The position numbers and the translations under genes were made by a program. This document shows, one piece after another, positions 12,028-23,564 of a stretch of DNA of 64,000 nt; the first letter of the stretch is position 1; each line of letters begins with the position of its first letter. Origin of the DNA: Rhopalosiphum padi (taxonomy: Eukaryota > Arthropoda > Insecta > Hemiptera > Aphididae); assembly GCF_020882245.1 (NCBI RefSeq), contig NC_083599.1, positions 53,904,748-53,968,747 of the forward strand. The letters run 5' to 3'. The notes beneath the pieces are model-generated. The model was not told the origin of the DNA. It worked only from the letters and a program-made list of their open reading frames with translations, and ran no database searches.

Positions 12028-12360
12028 TTAAAATAATTGAGCATTTATGTTTTTACCCCCCTCCCTAATAGAAACTAGATACCAATGTACCTGTAGTTGT
12101 GCTGTGCTCGTATTTTTGATTTTGTTGTCTTTCATTCGGACTGTGGTGGATGTTGACTTTTTTGGTTTGGACTGTGACGTTTTCACATCGACTCTTTTCT
12201 CTCGCCGGTAAACCGTTGCGTTAAGCCGCTGCCCGGCATTTGTCACAGCCCATAACAGGTAGCTACATACACAGATGTATATAACTGTAGCAAGTGGTTT
12301 AAATACCAGCGAGTCCGTCGTTTCAGTGGCGACATCAACATTCCCATTGATAGCACACAT
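12028..12360 (-). CDS. Hypothetical 110-residue ORF with one membrane segment
   Basis: The reading frame starts at ATG 12360 with A at -3. Residues about 19-39 (VFKPLATVIYICVCSYLLWAV) are hydrophobic enough for one transmembrane helix. A basic Lys/Ser/Thr-rich stretch follows (KTSQSKPKKSTSTTVRMKDN). A possible splice donor (CTACAG|GTACAT) lies near its 3' end, so the last codons may be intronic. GC content is higher than the surroundings. I do not recognise it. It may be a real small gene, an exon, or the 5' region of a neighbouring gene. Confidence 0.25.
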   Translation of the reverse strand: MCAINGNVDVATETTDSLVFKPLATVIYICVCSYLLWAVTNAGQRLNATVYRREKRVDVKTSQSKPKKSTSTTVRMKDNKIKNTSTAQLQVHWYLVSIREGGKNINAQLF

Positions 12361-12497
12361 TATTAAAGTCTCTCTAATGTAGTGTTGTTTCGGGTACTAT
12401 ATTACCTATATATATATATTATGTGTACCTACCAAACTGGTAGGGTGCAATAAAAAAAAAAATAATAATGTGATTTTTACATTTCTGTACGATATTT

Positions 12498-13443
12498 TTA
12501 TGATATTCTACCAAGACAGTGCGAGGCAACGCTTAGCTCATAATGCTGTGTAACCGGTCTACTCCCGAACTTCTTCCTGGGCGGTTCACCCCGAACAGGA
12601 ATTTTTGTTGTAAGTAAAAGGACGGGATACACAATACGAAGCGTAGCGATAATGTTACAGGTAGCCAAACAATAGCGACCGTAGGTGGTTGCTATATTGT
12701 TATTACTACTACAGCTGCGCAAAATACACGGCACGAGTGTTAGCAGCAATTGTGTCTGTCGCCATATGCACGGTCACAACAAAAACTATGGCAATATTAG
12801 TAAATGTGTAGATAAATATGTTATATATATATTTTATTATATTATATAGTCAATCTCGGCGTAGACTTAATTTGTTAATAATAATTAATAACTATGTAAT
12901 AAGAGTAAAGCGCAAAGCAAAATAAAAGTAATGTACAAGCCGTAACAGAATTAGCTGATAAAATTAATTAAATAACTATGTAATAAGTACCCAAGCCCTT
13001 TTTTCAAATCAATACTATACATTTTTTAACATAAAATTACAATCATTTATCAAATAGTACTTAAATAAAAAATAAAATATTTTAAAAATTTGATTGGAGT
13101 ACAGTTATTACGCAGTTAATTAATTTCATCCGTCAGTTTCATTTTGTATATTATAAAAAATTATAGAACAATAATAATATGCTTACCGCGATGACGATGA
13201 TGAAAAACTAATGTATGCCTTGAGAATATCGTCTACCTGTTGTTGCCCAAAAACTGGATGCAATGAATTCCTGATGTATCCACGGCAAGGTGCTCTGTAA
13301 TACGCAGTACGTTGTACAAGTCGTCGAGCAGGCAGTGGAATCATAACCATTAAAAACCAGTTTCGAGACTTCGACAGCCGCTCGGTTAATACGGTGTTAC
13401 CAACTTGAAATGTAATAATACCGTAGATTTTTAATAAATATCC
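12498..13443 (-). CDS. Candidate gene 3' part, two exons, unrecognised
   Basis: Exon A (13443-13187) follows a good acceptor (TTTTTTTTAG|GGA) and is open for 85 codons, from GYLLKIYGIITFQVGNTVLT to ILKAYISFSSSSSR. It ends at a consensus donor (CG|GTAAGC) in phase 2. Exon B (12714-12498) starts after TTTTGCGCAG in the matching phase and is open for 72 more codons to TAA, ending VASHCLGRIS. Both exons have higher GC than their surroundings, and the phase match supports one spliced frame. Exon A has a faint resemblance to the C-terminal part of insect odorant receptors (GN..L.E, then a W, then ILKAY.S), but exon B does not fit that family. No upstream exon was identified, so this is a partial gene, a pseudogene or part of a repeat. 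Confidence 0.38.
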
Positions 13444-14384
13444 CTAAAAAAAATTCATAGTAATAGACAATAATGTATTAATGTCAATATTATCAAGTGC
13501 CATATTTACTTAACTACGTACATTTAAATAATATTAAACAAGTGCAAATACTGAATCAATGACAAATAGATTAATATATTATAATAACATGATAGGTAAA
13601 CTCTCTAATTAACACATACATTTTTATAACGCACATACTTCAATAACTATTGCATATTTTGGTGTAACAAAATAATTTTTTTGCAATACCTAAAAATGTT
13701 TTGACTTGAAGTGCACCGCTTACAACAGCTACAGCTTAATTATGCCGCTAATTAGTGCCTAAAGATAGTATGGTTATTGATCGCCAAGCAAATCCTGATA
13801 AAGTGACTATCGAAATAAATTGTTATCATGATTATATATTATGTTTAATACATTATCAACATTATCAAGATCGTGAACGCTACATAAACAGCTGAAAATT
13901 CCAGCAAACGCGCTTATATGTAAAAATGACTACAAACCCAAATATTTCGTAATATATATGCAATATATTAAATTTCGTATCACAATGGAAAATGTATGTC
14001 ACCAAACTCTCGAAGCGGCTAGACCGATTTTCATGAAACTTTGTGTGTATATTCAGTAGGTCCGAGAGAGTGATGTAAACTATTTTTTATACCCTTAGAT
14101 GTAAAGGGTGGCTCACCACAAACATTTTTTAATATTTAACGCGTAAATTGTATACCAATGTCCTATATATAGGCGGCGGCCCGCGGGTTTCGAGCTACCT
14201 GACCTTTTTATCCGTCAGATGTGAATGTTCCAAGAAGTTTATCGATAAAAATAATCTCAGGCATAGCACATACACCAACATATGTTACCCGAATAGATAT
14301 GCCTAATAAATAACCCCATATGAGATTTTGTAAGATTTTAAATGATAATAACTGTATAATATTCAAAACTAAAATGTATATTCT
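13444..14384. other. AT-rich sequence with an unclassified repeat-like segment
   Basis: The segment at about 13984-14215 (CTCGAAGCGGCTAGACCGAT..., later GGCGGCGGCCCGCGGG) is much less AT-rich. I recall similar stretches recurring in insect genomes near mobile elements, but I cannot assign a family. The rest is AT-rich without a gene. Confidence 0.35.
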
Positions 14385-14399
14385 AATTAATACGTGTAT

Positions 14400-14640
14400 G
14401 TGAATATTTTATAAAATATTTTAATTTTTAAGTGAATTATGATAGGTAATTTTCATACTTAATATTTTTCATACTCATAAATCACCTAAAAATTAAAATA
14501 TCGTAAAAAACCAACGAGAAAACACAGATAATGTTCTTACCTAAAAGTTTGATAATAGGTCAATTCACTCTAATTGAGTCTAATATCAAAACTAAAAGCA
14601 ACACTATAGTATTTATATTTCGGGTTCGACGTTCTCTTAA
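14400..14640. repeat. Foldback element, copy C, old and truncated
   Basis: Contains the centre and the right arm of the TTAA-ended foldback family in degenerate form (TTTTTAAGTGAATTATGA..., GATAATGTTCTTACC, TTGATAATAGGTCAATT) and ends in GACGTTCTCTTAA. The left arm is largely missing or unrecognisable. Confidence 0.6.
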
Positions 14641-17587
14641 GATAAGGTATAATATCTATGTCCTATATTTATATTTATATTGTTAAAATTATGGACTTCT
14701 TAATCTTCCCGTGTTACTTAGTAAATTAGTTAGAAATATTAATAATATATAAATAAATTCTAATATAAATGTATATTGTATATAAATGCATAACAGATTT
14801 TATTTATAATAACAAAAATTACATAAAAAAAGCAAAATCATACAAAAATAGGTAATATAATAAAAAATATGTACTAGGTTTATTTTATATTATATCAATT
14901 TACACACTTACACATATGAAATGCATATTTATAGTACATTAATTTGATGAGTTTCATCATTATTATTTTATTATTTATATTATTCTATGGCAATTCAAAT
15001 TTTATTAGATTGATAAAAGTGATAGAAGAATGATAAAACCACGGTCTTAGAATAATAGAACATTAAAAAATATAATATGAATATTCTATTTCAATAAGAT
15101 AAATATTCATTTAAAATACTATGAATATTTTGGTACTAATGGGTAGGGGAGGTCAAACCACCAGACAATTTTATTTTAAATTATATCATTTATATATTAG
15201 TTAGTACATGCCTATAACATTATATTATATTCCAAATAAATCCTTAACGAACATTGAACAAATACTATTAAATTAGTGAAATATTTAAACAATAATAATT
15301 TAATATACAAGTTCCTTGTAATGATCAATTAAAAATAAAGAACTTATAAAATTTAATTTATTTTTTCAGGGTCCTTCTAAAATATTTAAGCCTTCCTAAA
15401 CCCTCCCCCTATTTGCACCACTGCTTATAGTAAGTTATGATAACCTACATAAATAACATTTTTACTGAAACTTTATTTAAATTATTACCCCCATCATCCC
15501 CATAAGTGAAAATCTAAAGATTCAATAAGTATAAAAATTACAAAAATCATTCAGCATACAATCGATAAATCGATAAGCACAGTAAAATACAATAAAACAG
15601 TATCAATCATTGATCAAAACTTAATTTCTGTTCTTCTTAAATAACCTAACAGAGACATCCCCAAATAACTGACACTTTCTGAGGTGGAAAAAAAATTAAA
15701 ATAATCTCAACCAGCTATACAAATTGGTTTTTTGATTGGTTCAATATTGTGATCTTAATTGAGCTGTTCTTTAAGTTTTTATTTAATATCATCCAGGAGT
15801 TCAAAATCAGATACAAACATTTACACAAGGGTATATATTATTATGTGTACAGACATGACATAATATACATACTATAATCATGTATTAAATAATATTATTG
15901 TACCTAGCCACCTATAAATGTGTAAAAGCAGGTGAAAATACAACTAATAAGTTATTCCTTGTACATTTTTAAATATTTTCCAATTCTAAGACATGAAACT
16001 AATATGATTATATGACAAGATAGGGGTAGTACATGTTTGTACATATATATGTATAATATAAGCTGACAAACATAATATATTTGTAAATACAACCACCCAT
16101 GGACCATGACCTATAAGTACTTAATTGATATTAATGTGATTGCCACAATGGATCTTGAGTTACTCAGTTTGATATTGGTTATTCGGTTAGGTATTAGTAC
16201 CTGCTACCCATAAAAGTTGATGTGTATAGGACCGGATAAGGAGGTAATGTTACTTCGAGACAATGGCATATTTTGGGAAAGGAGTATCGTCCATGGTTGG
16301 ATACTTCCTAACTTGAAAATAATTGCCTAATTGTATGGCACCCTCCTGAAAAACTCCAATGTCGCGAAATATCAACCCCACAAAATAAATATACCCCATT
16401 ATCAACACTAGACCCCATCTAGTGCTGTACATATGCACTATTATAGGTAATAGGTACTATTAACTTGTATATCAAACTGTATAATATAGTATTCATTGGA
16501 GACACAATACATCTTAAGTATAAGGTTCTTCGATTTCCATCTATTTGGTGGTCATAATATCATGGTTTACTTTACACGGGTATTTTTGATATAGCTCAAT
16601 ACATTTCTGTCAGTCCATTACCGTAGTATATATAGATATAATATTATTATAGCCAATTTAATATACTCGTAATATATAGCGCCATTAGCTAGTCATACTG
16701 TTAACAATGTATTACAATATTAATTAGAAATTTTGTTCATCAAAACGCCAAAGCATAAAATACTAAAAGATAAAAGTTTGAAAACCACTTAAAACTACAA
16801 TTGTGCCCAAATTCTAAATAATAGTACGATACACATAAGCAAAATAAAAAAAACATACAGAACTTTTGTGTACGTTTATCGTTTATCTCAATAGCAATCT
16901 GTACAAATTAAATATATTTAAATATTTTAATATTATCCTATTTATTATAAATATTTAGGGAGTAAAGAAATATTTATAATAATCAGTAATATTACTAATA
17001 TCATTGGGAAAATAATTATTTCGAATAATAAATAATAGGTTGATAATAACTTGAGAAAATTGTTTGTTAAGAATGAATTTTGTTTTTGATAAAAATATTA
17101 TTGGAAAAAAATGGAAGAATTAGTAGCAATCATATCGGTAACAGATAAGTTTTATTACACATACAAGATTTCATGGAAGGAAAAGAGACATATGCAAACC
17201 ATCCTGCTCTTTTCACCTGTCGTTAAAATTCTAGCCCGAGTAGTCCATTATGTATATACGTTCTAAACCAGTCTTCCAAGATCGACCTTGCAGTCTTCAA
17301 TCGTTGTCCGTAATCCGCGCCATAACCATAGGTTAGTTACACGGAGCACAATATCAATGTTATATTATACAATAGATGCCTAATTTTGTCAAATCTTGGT
17401 CATAAAATTAACACATATGTATATAGTAATTATAAATATATAGTTATTTATAAATATATATATTTCTCTAGTGCTCAATACTCATGGTTATAAGTAATAA
17501 ATGATAATATCTGTACCACAGATTTTATAACATCCCGTGACCCGTACGTGAATGCTAGTAGTTCAACATTCGTTCCTGTAAATAAGT
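14641..17587. other. AT-rich intergenic sequence upstream of the Ro60 gene
   Basis: Includes a degenerate miniature element (15139-15424) and a small minus-strand ORF (16250-16438, 62 residues, hydrophobic near its start) that I do not recognise. The segment 17140-17340 is less AT-rich and may belong to the promoter region of the downstream gene. No other gene seen. Confidence 0.4.
15139..15424. repeat. Degenerate miniature element (CAGTGGTGCAAATAGGGGGAG family)
   Basis: The right end CCCTCCCCCTATTTGCACCA, followed by CTG, is the complement of a CAGTGG.G.A.ATAGGGGG-type end like that at 33561. The left end (AATGGGTAGGGGAGG) is a weaker match in inverted orientation. No ORF; boundaries approximate. 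Confidence 0.4.
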
Positions 17588-17640
17588 GTAAGTAAGTTTT
17601 TTAAATTTTGCTTCTACACACTAACCTTTTTTTTTCGTAG
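17588..17640 (+). other. Putative 5' UTR intron of the Ro60 gene
   Basis: A donor GTAAGTAAG at 17588 and a polypyrimidine-rich acceptor (CCTTTTTTTTTCGTAG) ending at 17640 define a possible 53-nt intron upstream of ATG 17765. Inferred from splice signals only. Confidence 0.35.
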
Positions 17641-17764
17641 CATATCTAAACAAACATCATCTTAGGGTTATAACTAGTAAACATAAACTTTATTTCGTCT
17701 ATTTTTCATTTTCTAATGCACACAAAAATAGGGACTGTGTTTAACAGTATTCTATTTTACCAAG

Positions 17765-20700
17765 ATGACTAATTATTCATTAATCGAATTTAAATTGCGT
17801 CGATTTATATTCTTGGGAGAAAAAACTTCAATTTATGTTTCCCCAGTTCACAAGGAAGAATTCTGGAAAGATAAAAACAGACAAGATTTCAAAATAACAG
17901 GTGTAAATCTAATTGGAAATATAATAAGAAAAAATAATATTAAAGATATTAATTCTATTGTTCCAATAATCTCAAAGGTTTGTTACACATTTATTAAAAA
18001 ATATGGAATTAATAATTGTTATTTAATTTTAGATAGCAAAAGAAAATAAACTTCAAAATTATGAGAATTTAATATATCTATTGGCTGTGTGTACAAAGTT
18101 TAGTTTGGAGAATTGTCAAAAAATGAAAACTGATGCTTATGAAATGGTTTTAACCATTTGCATAGATGGATTAAAATTATTAATGTTCTATAAATTTTGT
18201 CATACTGCTGCTACGCTCCTCTATGACAACGGTAATTCTTTCTTGTATGTTATACAAATATATAATATTAATTGTGGATTTATTCTATTCTAGGATATAT
18301 TTCTACAAAATCTTCAGGTTTTGGTGAAGGCACTCAAAAGGTACTTCAAAAATGGTATCTCAGTAAAGAACCTCTCGAGACAATTAAAGCCATAATGAAA
18401 CATAAGACCTATTGTGGTGTTAATCATAAACATGTTATGGGCACAATTCATCTGCATTCGATGGACCCAGGTAATTAATAAGCTATTGTGTTACATAGTG
18501 AAATTATTCATATATTTAAACATATTAAAGGTCATAAAATTTACATTACTTACATATCATTTGGTATAAAAAGAATGATACAAGTATATGAAAAAAAATT
18601 ACTCATAGAAGATAATGACAGCAAAGAGCAAAAATTATCAAAAACACTACAACTATATGTTTACAACTATATTAATGAAGCACATCGTATATCTGATTCA
18701 ACAAACAGTAAATTGGTTAAAGATTTGAAATGGAATAATGTGGGAAAAGATTATGAAATTGTAGTTTCAAAAATGCTCAAGAGTCCAAAAGTTAGCTATA
18801 CAATATAAATGTTAAAAAATGCTCTGATGTAAATTTAAATTTCTTTTAGGTTTTAACTAATTTTGTTAAGCAATTGCCATTGAAAACATTACTAGATAAT
18901 ACTTACTCCTTTGCTCAACATCATTTATTTCAAAATGAAACGGGTAACAAAGGCTGTATGGAATTTATATTGCGTTTCAATAATTATAAGGCAATACAAG
19001 AATCTGAAATACATCCTATACAGTCATATTTAGAATATTTAAGATATACTAGATCTGGCCAGTAAGTAAAATCCAATAAAGATTTAATTTGTATAATATT
19101 AATAAGATTAACTGTTATATTTAAAAAAATTAATTAATAATTTTAAAACACAAAATAATATTGAATATTTTATTTAAGAGTAATTTATAATATAAATCAA
19201 AAAAAGAAATTCCAACAAAATATGTTATTTGACACAATGAAGGATGGAAAAGGGCAAGTTTTAAAAGAAAATATGATATAAAAATAAACAATTAATTTAA
19301 TTAATTATTATTTCAGGTGTTCCAATAATATTGTGATAGTAAAAAAAAAGCATGAAAAACGGATTGAGTCAACTAAAAAAGGTCAAAGGAAATTCTGTTT
19401 AACTCACGTTTATTTCATGAAGCCGCTGCCAGAACCTTCACCACTACTCACAAGATTTTTATCAACTGATTTAATGAAAATAACTTTAAATGTATTACTA
19501 TAATTTTAAATTTAAATAATAAAGAATTATTAAAACATTCATTCATTTTTTTAGAACTTAAATCCATCAGGTCGCCGGTTATTAATAGCTTATGACAGTC
19601 GATCATATTATATGAATACAATTAATTGTTATTATATGCATGTGAAATTTCTCAAAGTTTTTGAAGCTGTTACATTGATAATACAGTCAATAACTTATCC
19701 AAATATAATAAAAGCAAACAACAAACCTACCATATGTGCTTTAACTCCATATAAATTTAAAATGATTGATGTTGACTATGAACTAGCATTGTCAACAGAA
19801 TCTTTGGAAAAGTATTTGTTTAAAGAGGTGAATTATTTATTTATTTTTATTAAATTATACAATATTAACTTAAATTTATTTTTCAGTCCTCAAAAAAAGT
19901 AAACAAAAATAATCGTATTCGAAATGTTAAGCCATTAACTACTCTCCAATGGTGTAAGAAACATAACCAAATGTATGATGTGTTTGTGTTTTTGGGAACT
20001 AATAAAATGGATTTAAAAAGAATAAGAAAAGCCAAAGCAAACTATGAAGCTTTTTCAAATTCAAAAATTAAGTATGTTTTTCTATAAGCTGATTTACTAT
20101 TATTTTTTCAATTACTCGCTTACTTAGAAATTCATATAAGTTTGTATATCAAACTGTCAATCGCTGGGATATTATAACACATTACTCAAATACCTTTAAA
20201 ATACATTCAACATATTTTCCTGCTTTATCAATGATCTTAGAGTCCATTGGTTAGAACTTTATGATTTTAATTATTTATTATAAATTTATGGACATGAATA
20301 TGATTAAGATATATAGATTCAGATCCCTACTAAATAGATATGTAGAATCAAAGAGTAAACATTTTTTTTTTTTTTGTGTGTACAATGCATGTAGAAATAT
20401 AGTAAGAAGTATAATAAAAATATTTGGTTTTTTGCAATATATTTTGGAATATTATTTAAATTGTTGTTCATTATGTATCGTATGTAGGACAATAATCATA
20501 CAAAATACCAACCTGGTAAAAAAAAAATCACTTATTTTTATTTATTAGTTGATAATGAGAAACATTAGTTGTTATGCTCTTTTATAGGCCTATAGGTATA
20601 TTAACTTTTTATTTATACCTATTAATGTATTTTCAAATTTTCAAAATCAAAAAGCTAAATTTGTATTTTTATACATTGCTGTAATGCCTGTAATGCTACA

Positions 20701-21090
20701 CAATATTATTGTTTTGTTATTGTTCAACAGTTCATACTTATCAGATGACAGCCATAATTGCAATTTTATAACTTTATACATAAGGTTTTTAAAAAACAAG
20801 AATATTATTGCGACTTCTTGACTTATGATAAATTGCTTTTACATCATCAAACCATGCTTATTTTTATAATTATTTTAAATTGAAAGCTAAAAAAATTATC
20901 ATACTTAATCAGTTTAATTAATAAATTATCAATTTGTAATCAAATATTTTTTTCTAGGATTATTGTTTGTTGTCTAAATGGAAATCATACTGATCGAGTG
21001 GAACTTAGTCGTGATGGTTTTTTATTTATACCTGGTTTTGATAAAAATATTGGAAAAATTATTGAATTATTTATAAATAATAGATTTTAA
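17765..21090 (+). CDS. Ro60: Ro60/TROVE-domain ribonucleoprotein (60 kDa SS-A/Ro homologue), nine exons
   Basis: Exons: 17765-17977, 18033-18231, 18294-18470, 18531-18790, 18850-19061, 19317-19491, 19555-19827, 19887-20071 and 20958-21090. All junctions are GT/AG and in phase, giving 608 residues. In other animals Ro60 binds Y RNAs and misfolded small RNAs. Residues about 8-360 match the TROVE HEAT-repeat ring: FIFLG near the start, KSSGFGEGTQKVLQKWY (143-159), the GVNH segment (179-182) equivalent to GWSH of vertebrate Ro60, YISFGIKRMIQVYEKK, LKSPKVLTNFVKQLPLKTLL and IHPIQSYLEYLRYTRSGQ. Residues about 417-608 are the vWA-like domain (RRLLIAYDSRSYYMN at 419-433, DVFVFLGTNK, IIVCCLNGN, PGFDKNIGKIIELF). 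The metal-site motif DxSxS is degenerate (D426-S-R-S-Y). The protein is about 70 residues longer than human Ro60 (538), mostly as Lys-rich loops. Apparent in-frame stops at 18476-18481 lie inside a 60-nt intron. A diverged paralogue is possible. Confidence 0.9.
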
Positions 21091-21252
21091 ACACTCATGT
21101 TTTTTTTTTAATTCTGTTGTACAGTAATAATGCTTATGGACTCGAATATTTTGTTCCAAAATGAGTCCAGTATTTGAATAAAAGTATTATACAGCCGAGT
21201 CATGATAACTCAAAAAACTTGAAAACTCGATTTATTTTTTATTCCCCTAGAA

Positions 21253-22063
21253 CAGCGTTTCACAAAGTGTTGGTCGCGGCCCCTGGTGGGTTGTTAGTCA
21301 ATTTTTAGTGAGTCGCGAACAATTTTTTGAATTATAATGTCAATGCTGTTATTAACCATAACAGAAAACAAGCACACGTTTCGCATACACCTCATTATTA
21401 AAAGTACGTTTATAAAAATAAATTGATTATAAACCTATAAAATACTAAATGTCATAAGCGTGCGCACAGGGGGGGGCCAGGTGGGCCGTGGCCCTCCCTG
21501 CGAGCCGTACCAGAATTTTTATACATAGTAATACATGTTCTAAACATAACGATTTTTGATTTTTCAAAAATCATAAAACATTAAATAGGTAGGTGAAAAA
21601 TAACTGATACACAATAATAATAAATAATAATAAATTAAATATCTTTAAAAATAAAATTGATAAGATATTATGTCATATTACCATTACAGATTGCGAAATT
21701 GTATTAAACTGTGTTGGCAATTACAATATTTCTTATTTAATTAAAAAAAAATTATGTATCTGTTTTTAATCATATGAATGATTTATGCCTCAAATAGTGG
21801 GTGATTATGAGTAAGTAAATTAAAGTATGTAACATTTTAATTGTTTCTTCCATCAGAGTTCAGGTTTCTTAATATTTATTGACTTAGCCCACCCTGCTAC
21901 ATATGTCTGCGCACGCCTATGCTAAATATATATTACAAATTTATACATATTTATATAATACAAATTTTGTTTTTTATAACTACTTTTTGAAAAGTGTAAT
22001 CATGTTGGTCGCGAAAGATTTTTTGGGATAAATTTGGGCCGTGGTAAAGATTGAGAAACGCTG
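21253..22063. mobile_element. Non-autonomous hAT-type element, 811 bp
   Basis: The ends CAGCGTTTC... and ...GAAACGCTG are inverted. The flanks are CCCTAGAA (21245-21252) and CTCTAGAA (22064-22071), an 8-bp target duplication with one mismatch. No transposase ORF. The element contains another transposon at 21453-21921. Confidence 0.75.
21453..21921. mobile_element. Nested element with CATAGGCGTGCGCA ends
   Basis: The left end CATAAGCGTGCGCACA (followed by a run of Gs) and the right end TGTCTGCGCACGCCTATG are inverted over about 16 bp. It lies inside the 811-bp hAT element. No ORF. Related to the decayed copy at 9599-9921. Confidence 0.65.
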
Positions 22064-22237
22064 CTCTAGAAATATCAATTAATATAAATTTGAGTTAAAT
22101 ATATCGAATATATAATATTTATTTTATCTTCTTTCAACTTCGAGTTATCGCGACTTGACTGTAACTTATATACATTTTTGAAATATTTAACTTGTATGTT
22201 TGAAATTAAATATCTTTTTTCTAATAATCAGACGTCA

Positions 22238-22720
22238 TGTAATGATATCTACATCATTACGCCTACACGGCTTCATGATACGATATCATCACTATTAAAA
22301 CTTAATATATCTGTACCCATGTACCGTAATATAATTAAATGTACAAAAATATATTTTGATTAAACCAATGTAAAAATAAACAATAACAATTTATTATGGA
22401 ACAACAAGTCAAAAGGTCAATACTATAAGTAGAGCCCCATTTCGACTCTCAAATTAGTTTGCTTCCATCAGCTGAGTCGGATCTCAGCAGCATAGTCTGC
22501 CTCCATCAAACAGCCAGTTCAACGAAACTCTACACCGTCTTACTTATTAAGCACAAGCTTATTTAACTTAAATACTATCATTGATCTTTTTCTTGTTGTA
22601 AAGTTATAAATTAATATTCAAAGCCAAATCATTGTAGTTTTGACTTCATTTTAAAAAATCTCTTTCAAACCGAAGTATTTGTTTAGATCTTGTTAATCAT
22701 CTTCTCCACGACGATTACCA
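22238..22720. mobile_element. Possible solo LTR
   Basis: The segment begins TGTAATGAT and ends CGATTACCA (short inverted TG...CA ends). It contains a promoter-like CTATAAGTAGAGCCCC about 190 bp in, followed by an unusually GC-rich stretch (TCAGCTGAGTCGGATCTCAG...). Size and structure fit a retrovirus-like LTR. I found no target duplication and no second LTR, so an unrelated promoter or 5' exon (note ACCAG|GTAAGA at its end) is an alternative. Confidence 0.28.
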
Positions 22721-23564
22721 GGTAAGAAAATATATTAATATATAATTATTCATCCAGATTAAATAGATCATTATTAAGTAAGACAACGCAAACTCAAGTG
22801 TAACATAAAAAAGTGTAAGGTAAATAACATTCATAAATCTGTATTCACGATCCCGACAAATCGTAATAATATATAGGCATTAATAACAATAAACGACTAG
22901 GCAAAGGAAATTTAACACTCCTAGTCTTGTCATTTATTCTTAAAAATACCTAACTAAAACATCAATAGTTTAATATATTATTATAAGGTAAAGTTTCATC
23001 AATAGCCACGGCCAGGCTTATTTTTGATTCATTACAGTCATGTATCCTATTTTCAAGTAATACAATTTGATGGTAGGTACCCATGTATAAATTATATTCT
23101 GAACCATAGAAAAGTTACATTTTAGTTTTAATTTTTAAGTTCTTGCTTGTTTATTGGTTTTTTGATTCACTAAAAATATAGTATTTTTACATCATAAAAT
23201 TTAGCTGTAACAAACTTTATTTTTGGTACAGTAGAACCATTACAACCTCATCCCTACTAGAGTACAGTCGTGTTATAGAAATTATTAAATACCATAAAAA
23301 AACTGCTCACCGTGTGAATTTCCAATTGGACACTGTTTACTACTCAGTACATTGTGTATTATGTATATAGCTATTTTAAGAGATTAAATCGTAATAAATA
23401 AAATTAAGAAATACAAATAATTTATAAAATAGAATAAAACGTACTTTGTAACTGTTTTAAGTAGTTTAAATAATAAAGCTATATAATATAAACTTGTTAA
23501 TAATTTATACAGAGTCAAATTAAGAATATAGACAGCACTGGATTATTCCAAATGTGTCTTTAAG
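22721..23564. other. AT-rich sequence, nothing recognised
   Basis: No supported ORF or repeat boundary. Confidence 0.5.

Larger units (their letters stand above)
21196..22165. repeat. AACTCGAAAAACTTGA repeat, host of a nested hAT insertion
   Basis: The left part (GTCATGATAACTCAAAAAAC... to 21252) and the right part (22064 to ...CGAGTTATCGCGACTTGAC) together match the copy at 30842-30998, including the inner TTCCCCTA.AAATAT.A segment. The ends are inverted (GTCATGATAACTC versus GAGTTATCGCGAC). The copy is split by the hAT-type element at 21253-22063. Confidence 0.65.

Noticed and set aside
16250..16438. 62-codon minus-strand ORF as a secreted peptide gene
   Set aside because: It is hydrophobic near the start but short, with no splice, promoter or family evidence; kept only as a remark.
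18476..18481. Two in-frame TAA codons in Ro60, first read as pseudogene mutations
   Set aside because: They fall in a 60-nt GT/AG intron whose removal restores both the reading phase and the TROVE alignment.
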